The notes under the pieces are model-generated. The model was not told the DNA's origin. It made no database searches and worked only from the letters and a program-made list of their open reading frames with translations. A stretch of DNA of 64,000 nucleotides from Donghicola sp041224595. Its GTDB lineage: Bacteria > Pseudomonadota > Alphaproteobacteria > Rhodobacterales > Rhodobacteraceae. The position numbers and the translations under genes are program-made. Of the stretch, positions 33,909 to 42,503 are shown one piece after another (within the stretch, counting starts at the first letter, position 1; every line of letters begins with the position of its first letter). Location: assembly GCF_041224595.1 (NCBI RefSeq), contig NZ_JBGFGN010000157.1:124001-188000 (forward strand), given 5' to 3'.

Positions 33909-34787
33909 CTAGCCTTTGTGTTTTTCTTCAAACTCGAAGCCATAATCATACGATGCGTATGGCTTTGGCGAGAGGGCATAGGTGCTTTTTCGCAGGAAAT
34001 CCATCATCTCTCGCGTGTCCTTCGACCTCTTGGCAATCTCGGCAGGGTCGATGGGCTGGCCAATGACGACGCGCACAGGGGTTCCGACGCGGGCGCGGAA
34101 CTCCTTGATCAATAGTCCCATGCGCAGGGTGTAGTGCAGATGACTGGCCAGTTGGAACATGCGACTGTTGTGGCCGTCAAAGTAGATCGGGACCACGGTG
34201 GCATTCGATTTCGCCACCATTTTTGCGGTAAAACTGCGCCAACCGGGATCCATGGGCCGCGAGAACGGCTTGGCCGAGGTTGACACCGTCCCCCCCGGAA
34301 ACACGCCGATCGCGCCGCCTTCGTTCAGGTAATTTAGGGCGGTTTTGCGGGTCTCGAGGTTCAATTTCACTGCCTCTTTCGTCTCGTCAAAGGCGATAGG
34401 CAGGATCACGCGGTTCAAGTCTTCGGCCTTGCGAAACACCTGATGCGCCAGAATGCGAAAGTCCCCACGGGTTTTCGACAGGATATGTCCCATCATCAGA
34501 CCATCAAGGATGCCGTAAGGGTGGTTGGCGATCAGGATCAGCGGGCCGTCTTTGGGGATATTGTCCAGCGATCCGCCCATCACGTCCAGCGACAGGCGGT
34601 AGCGCTCGACCATCACCTCCCAGAAGTCGCGGCCTTGGGCGACTTCATGTTCGTATCCCAAAGCCTTGCGGATCAGGCCGAGGCGGCCGGTCACATTCTC
34701 CATCACGCGAATCAAAACTGCCCCGCTCCGCGATGTTGCGGAATGGGCATAGCTGATTTCGCGAGCGACCTCTTTGCCCCTCGTCAT
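33909..34787 (-). CDS. Lysophospholipid acyltransferase family protein (PlsC-like)
   Basis: 292 residues from the ATG at 34787, which has GGGAGGAACACC upstream; the longer frame to 35012 enters the upstream gene. The acyltransferase block I NHPYGILDG (about 110-118, HX4D), block III region GVFPGGTVSTSAK (about 175-187) and block IV VVPIYFDGHN (about 217-226) are present. It probably acylates a lyso-lipid; the substrate could be a glycerophospholipid or the lyso-ornithine lipid of roseobacters (OlsA-type). No ornithine lipid gene is near. It is 76 bases behind the indolepyruvate oxidoreductase gene. Confidence 0.85.
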   Translation of the reverse strand: MTRGKEVAREISYAHSATSRSGAVLIRVMENVTGRLGLIRKALGYEHEVAQGRDFWEVMVERYRLSLDVMGGSLDNIPKDGPLILIANHPYGILDGLMMGHILSKTRGDFRILAHQVFRKAEDLNRVILPIAFDETKEAVKLNLETRKTALNYLNEGGAIGVFPGGTVSTSAKPFSRPMDPGWRSFTAKMVAKSNATVVPIYFDGHNSRMFQLASHLHYTLRMGLLIKEFRARVGTPVRVVIGQPIDPAEIAKRSKDTREMMDFLRKSTYALSPKPYASYDYGFEFEEKHKG

Positions 34788-34863
34788 GGTGTTCCTCCCG
34801 ACAGATGTCGTTTCTGAACACAAAGGCGCGCGGTCTGTCATCCACTTTCCGCGCGCATTTCTT

Positions 34864-37800
34864 TCATTCTGCGGCTTGGGCCAGCTCTGATCCACCACTG
34901 CGGAACGCGGCCAAGAAATCTTCGCGTTTCGCGCGTACTTTGGCGGCGTTCTCTTCCTTGACCGGCCCGAAACCGCGGATGTCGAGCGGCAGTTTCGCCA
35001 GTGCAATCGCAATGTCGCGGGTGGCAGGCGTGACCTGCGCCAACACCTCGTCCATGTCGCGCTCGTACTCGCGGATCAAGGCCCGCTCCATCTTGCGTTC
35101 TGCCGTGCGGCCAAAAGGATCAAACGGCGTGCCACGCAGCGGACGTAGCTTCACCAAAAGTCGCAACCAGCGGTCCATGCCTGTGCCGAATTCCCGCTTC
35201 TTGGGGCGGCCATTCGCGCCCTGTTTGGCCATGATCGGTGGTGCGATGTGATAGCTCAACTCGAAGTCGCCATCGAACTCCTCTTCGGCCAGCTTGCGGG
35301 TTTGCAGCAGCAGGCGGGCGACCTCGTACTCGTCCTTGTAGGCCAAGAGCTTGTGGTAGCCTTCGGCCACGGCAAGCTTCAGTTCGGGATCGTCAATCCC
35401 GTCGAGCCGTTTGGTAAAGCGGCGCGCCAGACGCGCACCGCCGTAGGTGTGTAGATGGTCGGTCCGGTATGCGATCTTGTCCTCTGGCGACTGGGGCAGA
35501 TTCACCTCGACCGGAGCGCTCAGGGCATACGCTTCATCAGGATAGAGCGCCGCCCAGCGCCCGATTTCAAAGGCCCGCAGGTTGTTGTCCACCGCGGCGC
35601 CGTTCAGGCGGACCGCTTCGACAATCGCGTCTTGCGCAATCGGGATCAGGCCCCGCTGCCAAGCCGCACCCAACAGGATCATGTTCGAATAGATGCTGTC
35701 CCCGAGCGTATTCTTGGCCAAGGTGCTGGCATCGAACATCTGCACACGCTCTTTCAAACGCGCCTCTAGCGCCAAAGATAGACGATCTGATGGTAGCTTG
35801 AAAGACGGATCGCGGGTGAAGTCGCCAGTGACCGTGTCGTGACTGTTCACCACCGCCCCAGTTCGGTCCGCGCTGGTCAGGCCGAGCGTTTTCGCCCCCG
35901 CGCTGACCACCAGATCCCCGCCAATCAAGGCATCACACTCGCCCGTTGCCACGCGGATCGCGCTGATGTCGTCGGGTTGATTGGCCAGTCGGCAATGGAT
36001 ATGCACCGCGCCGCCCTTTTGAGCGAGGCCAGCCATTTCCATCATCCCCGCGCCAAGGCCCGCGATCTGCGCGGCCTGCGCCAGCACAGCGCCGATGGTC
36101 ACAACGCCCGTGCCGCCAACGCCCGTGACGACCACGTTCCACGTGCCATTGATCGCAGGTAACTCTGGCAAAGGCATATCCGGCAGGTCCAGCGCCGTGG
36201 TTGCCTGTTTGCGCCGCTTGGCCCCCTTGAGCGTGACAAAGGACGGGCAAAACCCATCAAGGCAGCTGAAATCCTTATTACAGGCGGACTGGTCGATGGC
36301 ACGCTTGCGGCCCAGTTCGGTTTCGACCGGAGTGATCGCCACACAGTTTGACTGCACCCCGCAATCCCCGCAGCCCTCGCAGATATCGGTATTGATGAAC
36401 ACCCGCTGATCGGGATCGGGGAAAGTGCCCCGCTTGCGGCGGCGACGTTTTTCCGCAGCGCAGGTTTGGATGTAGATGATGGCCGAGACGCCCTCTATCT
36501 GCGCGCACTCTTCCTGAACTGCGGGCATGTCGCAGCGTTCATGCAGCTTCATCCCCTTAGGAAAGGCGTCCAGATCGACCTCTTCTTTGGGGTCATAGAC
36601 CACCGCGATGTGGCCGACCCCCATGGCCTGCAATTCGCGGGCAATGCGCTGAGGGGACAAGCTTCCTTCGTTTGGCTGGCCACCGGTCATCGCCACCGCG
36701 TCATTATAAAGGATCTTGTAGGTGATGTTCGTCCCCGCCGCCAAAGCGGCGCGGATCGCCTGAACGCCCGAGTGGTTGTAGGTCCCGTCCCCGAGGTTCT
36801 GGAACACGTGCTTACGGTTGCTGAACGGTGCCTCGCCGATCCAGTTCGCCCCTTCGGCCCCCATATGGGTAAAGCCGGTGGTGTTCCGGTCCATCCACTG
36901 CACCATGTAGTGACAGCCGATCCCCGCATAGGCGCGGTGGCCCTCGGGCACTTTGGTAGATGTGTTGTGCGGACAGCCTGCGCAGTAATAGGGCAGCCGC
37001 GCGGCAATATCCTCGGCGTTGTCGGCGCGGCGAGCATTCGCCAGCGTGTCCAGACCTGCGCGGACCCCATCCGTGCCGCGCCCCTCTTCGATCAGGATGC
37101 CCCCAATCTTTTCCGCGATCATCACGGGGTCGAGCGCCATTCGGGTCGGGAACAACTCCTCTCCGTGGTCGGCCCCTGCCCCGCCGCCCTTATGCCAGCC
37201 ATAAACGCGGCGGCCACGGCGGTCGTCAAAGATGCTTTCCTTGACCTGCACTTCGATCAGCTTGCGCTTTTCCTCGACCACGATGATCAGGTCGAGCCCC
37301 TCGGCCCAGTCGTGGAACCCATGCATGTCCAAGGGCCAAGTTTGACCGACCTTGTACGTCGTAAGGCCAAGACGTTCGGCTTCGGACGCGTCGATGTTCA
37401 GCAGGTTGAACGCGTGCACCAGATCGAGCCAGTTTTTACCCGCGGCGACAAAGCCGATCTTGGCCCCTGCCTTGCCCCAGACCCGCTTGTCCATGTTGTT
37501 AGCGCGGGAAAATGCCTCGGCTGCGAAGCGTTTGTGGTCGATCATCCGCGCCTCTTGGGCGTGGGGCGTGTCGCCCAGACGGATGTTCAGCCCGCCGTCA
37601 GGCATCGCGAAGTCAGTCGGCTGGACCAGCTGAACACGGTGCGGATCACCATCCACAACGCCCGTTGCCTCGACCGTATCCTTCATCGTTTTCAGGCCAA
37701 CCCAGACACCGGCATAACGGGACAGCGCAAAGCCATAGAGGCCGTAGTCCAGAATTTCCTGCACGCCTGCTGGGTTCACCACAGGCATATAGGCATCCAC

Positions 37801-38289
37801 CATGGCCCAGTCGGACTGGTGCAACACGGTGCTGGATTCGCCCGTGTGGTCATCCCCCATGGCCATCAGAACACCGCCATAGCGTGAGGTTCCTGCCATA
37901 TTCGCGTGGCGCATCACGTCGCCAGAGCGGTCCACGCCCGGCCCCTTGCCGTACCAAAGCCCGAAGACGCCGTCGTATTTCCCCTCGCCGCGGAGTTCGG
38001 CCTGTTGGCTGCCCCAGAGTGCGGTGGCGGCCAAATCCTCATTCAGACCCGGCTGAAATGTAACGTCATATTCACTTAGAACCCGGCCTGCACGGATCAT
38101 CTGCTGGTCCACCGCACCCAAGGGTGAGCCGCGATATCCGGTCACCAAACCTGCTGTGTTCAGCCCAGCCGCACGGTCGCGTTCACGTTGTGCCAACATA
38201 AGTCGCACCAGTGCCTGCGTTCCGTTCAATAGAATCGGGGATTTCGTCAGATCAAAACGATCTTCCAAAGAAACAGTGTGCTTGCTCAT
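34864..38289 (-). CDS. Indolepyruvate ferredoxin oxidoreductase, fused subunits
   Basis: 1141 residues from the ATG at 38289, preceded by GGGAGGCGCGAG. It oxidatively decarboxylates aryl- or branched 2-oxoacids to acyl-CoA with ferredoxin as acceptor. Domains in order: pyrimidine-binding region (about 1-250, VTGYRGSPLGAVD), thiamine diphosphate domain (about 435-610, YYCAGCPHNTSTKVPEG and YNDAVAMTGGQP), a 4Fe-4S cluster site (CEGCGDCGVQSNC, about 637-649), the gamma domain (about 720-905, VVTGVGGTGVVTIGAVLAQAA) and a C-terminal extension (about 930-1141). This fused form is common in proteobacteria. A divergent lysR lies 171 bases away and may regulate it. Confidence 0.95.
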   Translation of the reverse strand: MSKHTVSLEDRFDLTKSPILLNGTQALVRLMLAQRERDRAAGLNTAGLVTGYRGSPLGAVDQQMIRAGRVLSEYDVTFQPGLNEDLAATALWGSQQAELRGEGKYDGVFGLWYGKGPGVDRSGDVMRHANMAGTSRYGGVLMAMGDDHTGESSTVLHQSDWAMVDAYMPVVNPAGVQEILDYGLYGFALSRYAGVWVGLKTMKDTVEATGVVDGDPHRVQLVQPTDFAMPDGGLNIRLGDTPHAQEARMIDHKRFAAEAFSRANNMDKRVWGKAGAKIGFVAAGKNWLDLVHAFNLLNIDASEAERLGLTTYKVGQTWPLDMHGFHDWAEGLDLIIVVEEKRKLIEVQVKESIFDDRRGRRVYGWHKGGGAGADHGEELFPTRMALDPVMIAEKIGGILIEEGRGTDGVRAGLDTLANARRADNAEDIAARLPYYCAGCPHNTSTKVPEGHRAYAGIGCHYMVQWMDRNTTGFTHMGAEGANWIGEAPFSNRKHVFQNLGDGTYNHSGVQAIRAALAAGTNITYKILYNDAVAMTGGQPNEGSLSPQRIARELQAMGVGHIAVVYDPKEEVDLDAFPKGMKLHERCDMPAVQEECAQIEGVSAIIYIQTCAAEKRRRRKRGTFPDPDQRVFINTDICEGCGDCGVQSNCVAITPVETELGRKRAIDQSACNKDFSCLDGFCPSFVTLKGAKRRKQATTALDLPDMPLPELPAINGTWNVVVTGVGGTGVVTIGAVLAQAAQIAGLGAGMMEMAGLAQKGGAVHIHCRLANQPDDISAIRVATGECDALIGGDLVVSAGAKTLGLTSADRTGAVVNSHDTVTGDFTRDPSFKLPSDRLSLALEARLKERVQMFDASTLAKNTLGDSIYSNMILLGAAWQRGLIPIAQDAIVEAVRLNGAAVDNNLRAFEIGRWAALYPDEAYALSAPVEVNLPQSPEDKIAYRTDHLHTYGGARLARRFTKRLDGIDDPELKLAVAEGYHKLLAYKDEYEVARLLLQTRKLAEEEFDGDFELSYHIAPPIMAKQGANGRPKKREFGTGMDRWLRLLVKLRPLRGTPFDPFGRTAERKMERALIREYERDMDEVLAQVTPATRDIAIALAKLPLDIRGFGPVKEENAAKVRAKREDFLAAFRSGGSELAQAAE

Positions 38290-38315
38290 CTCGCGCCTCC
38301 CCTCGCTCAATGTGC

Positions 38316-38358
38316 GTGCTATAGTATAGCACAAGGTTAGGTCGCAGATGCTGACCTA
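38316..38358. promoter_or_regulatory. Two palindromes in the divergent ior/lysR intergenic region
   Basis: A perfect 17-base palindrome GTGCTATAGTATAGCAC (38316-38332) includes TATACT on the minus strand, in a -10 position for the oxidoreductase gene. Directly next to it is TAGGTC-N9-GACCTA (38338-38358), an interrupted dyad of LysR-binding size. The layout suggests an operator set acting on the oxidoreductase gene, probably by the divergent LysR protein. Confidence 0.55.
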
Positions 38359-38460
38359 CAAAGGCGAAAGTTAGGATTTTTGCACAATTCCTCGTGTATA
38401 ATCCGTTCAAATGAATGACATTTCGTCTAAGATAAGAAGAGCGGGCAGAAAGTTACAAAG

Positions 38461-39366
38461 ATGGACTGGGACAAATTACGGATATTTCACGCGGTCGCGG
38501 ATGCAGGCAGCCTCACACACGCCGGTGACGTGCTGCATCTGTCTCAATCTGCGGTCAGCAGGCAAATTCGGGCCCTCGAAGAGAGCCTGAACACCACGCT
38601 GTTCCACCGTCACGCACGGGGACTGATTCTCACCGAACAGGGCGAATTGCTGTTTGACGCGACCTCGGCGATGTCGCGGCGCCTTGATGCGGCGTCTGCG
38701 CGGATCAAGGACAGCGAAGAAGAAGTGTTCGGCGAATTGCGCGTCACCACGACCACGGGCTTTGGCTCCATGTGGCTCGCGCCGCGTCTGACCAAGCTCT
38801 ATGAACAGTATCCGAATCTCAAGATTGACCTGATGCTCGAAGAGCGCGTGCTCGACCTGCCCATGCGCGAGGCCGACGTTGCCATCCGCATGAAAGAGCC
38901 CAGCCAAGCCGATCTGGTTCGCAAGCGTTTGTTTAACGTCCGCATGCGGATGTACGCTTCGCAGAACTACATCAAAATGCACGGCGCGCCCGAAAAGCTA
39001 GAGGAATTGGCCAACCACCGCCTGATCTGCCAGAGCCCAAGCACCCCCCAGGTCGGGGCCGGTGCGCAGTTGGTAGCGTCCATCCTTGCCAACGACATTT
39101 CATCGACTTTGACCGTAAACAGCTATTTTGGCGTCCTTCAGGGGGCCATTCACGATCTCGGGATCGGGGTTCTGCCTCAATATTTGGCAGTTGACTTCCC
39201 AGACCTTGTCAGAGTGCTGCCAGAAATTGAAAGCGCCGAAGTTCCGGTCTACCTTGCCTACCCAGAGGAGCTGCGGCAGTCCCAGCGGATCGCCGCGTTC
39301 CGAGAGTTTGTACAGTCCGAGATCGCCGAATCTAGGCGGGCATATCCGGACGAACCGCCGCTGTAA
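38461..39366 (+). CDS. LysR-family transcriptional regulator
   Basis: 301 residues. The N-terminal winged helix (about 1-60) reads MDWDKLRIFHAVADAGSLTHAGDVLHLSQSAVSRQIRALE, and the linker helix follows. The effector domain (about 90-295) is a periplasmic-binding-protein fold. An HARGLILTEQG segment completes the DNA-binding region. It is divergent from the indolepyruvate oxidoreductase gene, the classical arrangement of LysR genes and their targets. The effector is unknown; an aromatic or branched 2-oxoacid would fit its neighbour. The upstream region is AT-rich, and the GTTACAAAG run before the ATG has only a weak ribosome-binding site. Confidence 0.92.
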   Translation: MDWDKLRIFHAVADAGSLTHAGDVLHLSQSAVSRQIRALEESLNTTLFHRHARGLILTEQGELLFDATSAMSRRLDAASARIKDSEEEVFGELRVTTTTGFGSMWLAPRLTKLYEQYPNLKIDLMLEERVLDLPMREADVAIRMKEPSQADLVRKRLFNVRMRMYASQNYIKMHGAPEKLEELANHRLICQSPSTPQVGAGAQLVASILANDISSTLTVNSYFGVLQGAIHDLGIGVLPQYLAVDFPDLVRVLPEIESAEVPVYLAYPEELRQSQRIAAFREFVQSEIAESRRAYPDEPPL

Positions 39367-39397
39367 GATGCGACGCGCACCTAGCTATGCCTTATTT

Positions 39398-39552
39398 GCA
39401 TAGCAGGGTTGTTGCTCCTGCGGCAATTCGAGTCTTGATCGAGTCACCAGTGATCCTTATTTCGGCCGTCGAAGCTGGTCGCGCACTTTGGCGCTTCCGC
39501 TTCATACCTCCCTGTTGGACTTCGGCCGAGCTTAGTGCTCGGCCTTTTTTTT
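39398..39552 (+). ncRNA. Candidate small RNA between lysR and purL
   Basis: About 150 bases without a reading frame end in a strong terminator. Predicted elements in order are a GCTATGC/GCATAGC hairpin at the border (39384-39404), TTGTTGC-TCCT-GCGGCAA with a pyrimidine tetraloop (39409-39426), a TCGA/TCGA hairpin, a GCGC/GCGC hairpin, an open stretch with CCTCCC (39507-39512), and the terminator. The single-stranded TCCT and CCTCCC could pair with ribosome-binding sites, as in several alphaproteobacterial trans-acting small RNAs. It could instead be the 3' end of the lysR mRNA or a purL leader attenuator. The 5' end is unknown. Confidence 0.45.
39524..39552 (+). terminator. Strong Rho-independent terminator before purL
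   Basis: Perfect 8-bp stem GGCCGAGC/GCTCGGCC (39524-39531 and 39537-39544) with a 5-base loop, followed by eight T residues. It lies 158 bases after the lysR stop and 115 bases before purL. Confidence 0.93.
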
Positions 39553-39666
39553 GCGGCGCCGCCAGTGGCCCGCAAACCGTCAGGCGCGATTTCGACCCCT
39601 ACCCCCTTTCCCATTCTCGGACTCTGTCATAAAAGCGCGGCAATCCGTCTTAAGGGGACTTATTCC

Positions 39667-41826
39667 ATGCAAGAGCCGGCGATCACGCCCGACCTCATCG
39701 AGGCCCACGGTATCAAGCCCGATGAATATGCCGAAATCCTTCGCATCCTGAACCGCGAGCCCACCTTTACCGAGCTGGGGATTTTCTCGGCGATGTGGAA
39801 CGAGCACTGCTCGTACAAAAGCTCCAAGAAATGGCTGCGCACCCTGCCCACCGAGGGCCCTCAGGTCATTTGCGGCCCCGGCGAGAACGCAGGCGTTGTC
39901 GACATCGGCGATGGTCAGGCGGTCATCTTCAAGATGGAAAGCCACAACCACCCCTCGTACATCGAACCCTATCAGGGCGCGGCGACCGGCGTGGGCGGCA
40001 TTCTGCGTGACGTCTTTACGATGGGCGCGCGCCCCATTGCGGCGATGAACTCTCTGTCCTTTGGCGAACCCGATCACTCCAAGACCAAGCGTCTGGTGCA
40101 CGGCGTTGTCGAAGGCATCGGCGGCTATGGCAACTGCTTTGGCGTTCCCACCGTGGGCGGCGAGATGCGGTTCCACAGCGCATATAATGGCAACTGTCTG
40201 GTCAACGCCTTTGCGGCGGGCCTCGCAGATGCGGACAAGATTTTCTACTCGGCGGCGTCCGGTGTGGGCATGCCTGTGGTTTACCTTGGTGCAAAGACCG
40301 GCCGTGATGGCGTTGGCGGCGCGACCATGGCGTCGGCAGAATTCGACGAGACCATCGAAGAGAAGCGTCCCACCGTTCAGGTTGGCGACCCCTTCACCGA
40401 AAAGCGCTTGATGGAAGCCACGCTGGAACTGATGCAGACCGGCGCTGTGATTTCGATTCAGGACATGGGCGCTGCGGGTCTGACCTGCTCGGCTGTGGAA
40501 ATGGGCGACAAGGGCGAGTTGGGCGTACGTCTGAACCTTAACGCGGTACCCTGCCGCGAAGAGAACATGACCGCCTACGAAATGATGCTGTCGGAATCGC
40601 AGGAACGCATGCTGATGGTTCTGCGTCCCGAAAAGGAAGCCGAAGCCAAGGCTGTCTTCGACAAGTGGGACCTCGACTTCGCGATCGTGGGCGAGACCAT
40701 CCCCGAAGACAAGTTCATCATTGAGCATAACGGCAAGGTCATGGCCGACCTGCCCCTGCGGGCACTGTCGGGCAACGCGCCCGAATACGACCGTCCCCAC
40801 GTGCCCACCCCCATCGCAGAAGAGCTGGCGCCGGTGCCCGAGGTTGACGCAATCGACGCGCTGAAAGCGATCATTGGTTCGTTGAACTACTGCTCGCGCC
40901 AATGGGTGTATCAGCAGTATGACACGCAGGTCATGGGCGACACCCTCCGCACCCCAGGTGCTGGCGCAGGTCTGGTCCGTGTCCACGGTACCAACAAAGT
41001 GCTGGCGTTCAGCAGCGACGTGACCCCGCGCTACGTCAAAGCGAACCCCGTTCAGGGTGGCCGTCAGGCTGTCGCAGAGACCTACCGCAACCTGACCGCA
41101 GTAGGCGCCAAGCCTCTGGCGACCACGGACAACCTGAACTTCGGCAACCCCGAAAAGCCCGAGATCATGGGCCAGTTCGTGGGCGCTATTGAGGGTATCG
41201 GCGAAGCATGTCTGGCGCTGGACACCCCGATCGTGTCGGGCAACGTCTCGCTCTATAACGAAACTGATGGTGAGCCGATCCTGCCCACCCCGACCATCTG
41301 TGCGGTTGGCCTGATTGATCACGTGGACGACATCATCGGCGGCGACGTACGCGAAGGCCATGTGGCTCTGCTGGTCGGCGACACTGTTGGTCATCTGGGC
41401 CAGTCTGCCCTGCTGGCCGAAGTCTTCAACCGCGAAGATGGCGATGCGCCGCACGTGGATCTGGACGCCGAACGCAAAAACGGTGAGTTCATTCGTGACA
41501 ACCGTCAGTTCATCCGCGCCTGTACCGACCTGTCGGACGGCGGTCTGGCCGTTGCAGCGTTTGAAATGGCCGAAGCACACGGCGTTGGCGTTCAGCTGGA
41601 TGCAGCAGACACCGCGACCCTGTTTGGCGAAGATCAGGCCCGCTACCTGATTGCCTGCAACTTCGACTATGCCGAAGCCCTGATGTCCGCGGCCGCTCAG
41701 GCGGGTGTGACCATCCAGTCGGTCGGTAAATTCTCTGGCGACACCGTGTCCATCGGTGGCGCTTCTGCACCGCTGGCCGAACTGTCGGCCCAGTATCGCG
41801 GTGCACTTGCCGAACGTCTCGGCTAA
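39667..41826 (+). CDS. purL: Phosphoribosylformylglycinamidine synthase II
   Basis: 719 residues from the ATG at 39667, which has AAGGGGAC upstream and gives MQEPAITPDLIEAHGI; the longer frame starts inside the terminator. This is the small PurL that works with PurQ and PurS to convert FGAR to FGAM. Marks are MWNEHCSYKSSK (about 41-52), the ATP/metal loop MESHNHPSYIEPYQGAATGVGGILRD (about 87-112), GGEMRFH and the second half-barrel beginning near residue 400 with DVTPRYVKANPVQGGRQAVAE. PurQ and PurS are not in the window. Confidence 0.96.
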   Translation: MQEPAITPDLIEAHGIKPDEYAEILRILNREPTFTELGIFSAMWNEHCSYKSSKKWLRTLPTEGPQVICGPGENAGVVDIGDGQAVIFKMESHNHPSYIEPYQGAATGVGGILRDVFTMGARPIAAMNSLSFGEPDHSKTKRLVHGVVEGIGGYGNCFGVPTVGGEMRFHSAYNGNCLVNAFAAGLADADKIFYSAASGVGMPVVYLGAKTGRDGVGGATMASAEFDETIEEKRPTVQVGDPFTEKRLMEATLELMQTGAVISIQDMGAAGLTCSAVEMGDKGELGVRLNLNAVPCREENMTAYEMMLSESQERMLMVLRPEKEAEAKAVFDKWDLDFAIVGETIPEDKFIIEHNGKVMADLPLRALSGNAPEYDRPHVPTPIAEELAPVPEVDAIDALKAIIGSLNYCSRQWVYQQYDTQVMGDTLRTPGAGAGLVRVHGTNKVLAFSSDVTPRYVKANPVQGGRQAVAETYRNLTAVGAKPLATTDNLNFGNPEKPEIMGQFVGAIEGIGEACLALDTPIVSGNVSLYNETDGEPILPTPTICAVGLIDHVDDIIGGDVREGHVALLVGDTVGHLGQSALLAEVFNREDGDAPHVDLDAERKNGEFIRDNRQFIRACTDLSDGGLAVAAFEMAEAHGVGVQLDAADTATLFGEDQARYLIACNFDYAEALMSAAAQAGVTIQSVGKFSGDTVSIGGASAPLAELSAQYRGALAERLG

Positions 41827-41861
41827 TCTCATAGACACATCCTAAATCGATGTATCGCACA

Positions 41862-41914
41862 GTGTGCCCCCTTGCAGAGGGGGCACACGACGCCTACCCT
41901 TGTAGCGCTACAAG
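41862..41914 (+). promoter_or_regulatory. Two inverted repeats upstream of bolA
   Basis: GTGTGCCCCC/GGGGGCACAC with a 7-base loop (41862-41888) lies after the purL stop; no T run follows, so it is not a standard terminator. CTTGTAGCGCTACAAG (41899-41914) is a perfect 16-base palindrome ending 17 bases before the bolA start, just before its GGAG. Position and symmetry suggest a repressor operator on the bolA-glutaredoxin operon. Confidence 0.55.
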
Positions 41915-41931
41915 ACGGAGGCCACTTGCAC

Positions 41932-42174
41932 ATGCCAATGCGTGCAGACGAAATCGAAAACCTGCTGCGTGAAACGTTCCCAGAGGCACGGATTCAGATC
42001 ACCGACACCGCTGGTGACGGAAACCACTTTGCCGCCGAGGTCGTGGACGAAAGCTTTCGCGGCAAGAACCGCGTTCAGCAGCAGCGCGCGGTCTACGCAG
42101 CGCTCAAAGGGAAAATGGACGGCTCACAGGGCGAATTACACGCTCTGGCGCTGACCACACGGGCCCCTGAATGA
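41932..42174 (+). CDS. BolA family protein
   Basis: 80 residues from the ATG at 41932 (MPMRADEIENLL); a second ATG lies two codons on. BolA marks are AGDGNHFAAEVVDESFRGKNRVQQQRAVYAALKG and the C-terminal ELHALALTT with the conserved histidine. This short form without the N-terminal extension resembles YrbA/IbaG and the BolA proteins that pair with monothiol glutaredoxin around a shared [2Fe-2S] cluster. The gene is coupled by ATGA to an unknown membrane-protein gene and then to the Grx4-type gene, which supports that pairing. Confidence 0.9.
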   Translation: MPMRADEIENLLRETFPEARIQITDTAGDGNHFAAEVVDESFRGKNRVQQQRAVYAALKGKMDGSQGELHALALTTRAPE

Positions 42175-42503
42175 TTGATGCCGCCCTCTGGGGACTGATC
42201 GCTCTGGCGCTTGGCCTTTTCATTGCTGGGAAGGTCATGGGTCGACGCGCATATGTTCCGCTATCCAGAAGGCAGCCGAAACCCAGATTGCCGGAGACGC
42301 CTGAGTTGGGCCTCGAGGCGGTCGATCACGAGGCCTTGGCGCGGTCCCATCGGCAGAACGCCTCGCTTGAACGCGGGGTCAGCTGGTTGGGCGGCAATTA
42401 CAGTCAGGCCGACATTCATATCCCGCCAGAGGCGGATGATGCAGACTACGCCCGGCGGTATCACCGGGCTCACAATCGCAGAACCTCAAGGAGGGTCAAA
42501 TGA
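42171..42503 (+). CDS. Unknown small membrane protein between bolA and the glutaredoxin gene
   Basis: 110 residues, no recognised family. One N-terminal membrane helix (about 3-23, DAALWGLIALALGLFIAGKVM) is followed by a basic proline-containing stretch (RRAYVPLSRRQPKPRLPETPELG) and a hydrophilic tail rich in His, Arg and Asp that ends HRAHNRRTSRRVK. There are no cysteines. Both junctions are four-base ATGA overlaps, so its output is tied to BolA and glutaredoxin. By position it may act with them in iron-sulfur or redox handling at the membrane, which is inference only. Confidence 0.85.
   Translation: MIDAALWGLIALALGLFIAGKVMGRRAYVPLSRRQPKPRLPETPELGLEAVDHEALARSHRQNASLERGVSWLGGNYSQADIHIPPEADDADYARRYHRAHNRRTSRRVK

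Noticed and set aside
39580..41838. 752-codon minus-strand frame antisense to purL
   Set aside because: It mirrors purL along its whole length, has unnatural composition and no motif. The purL product is unambiguous.
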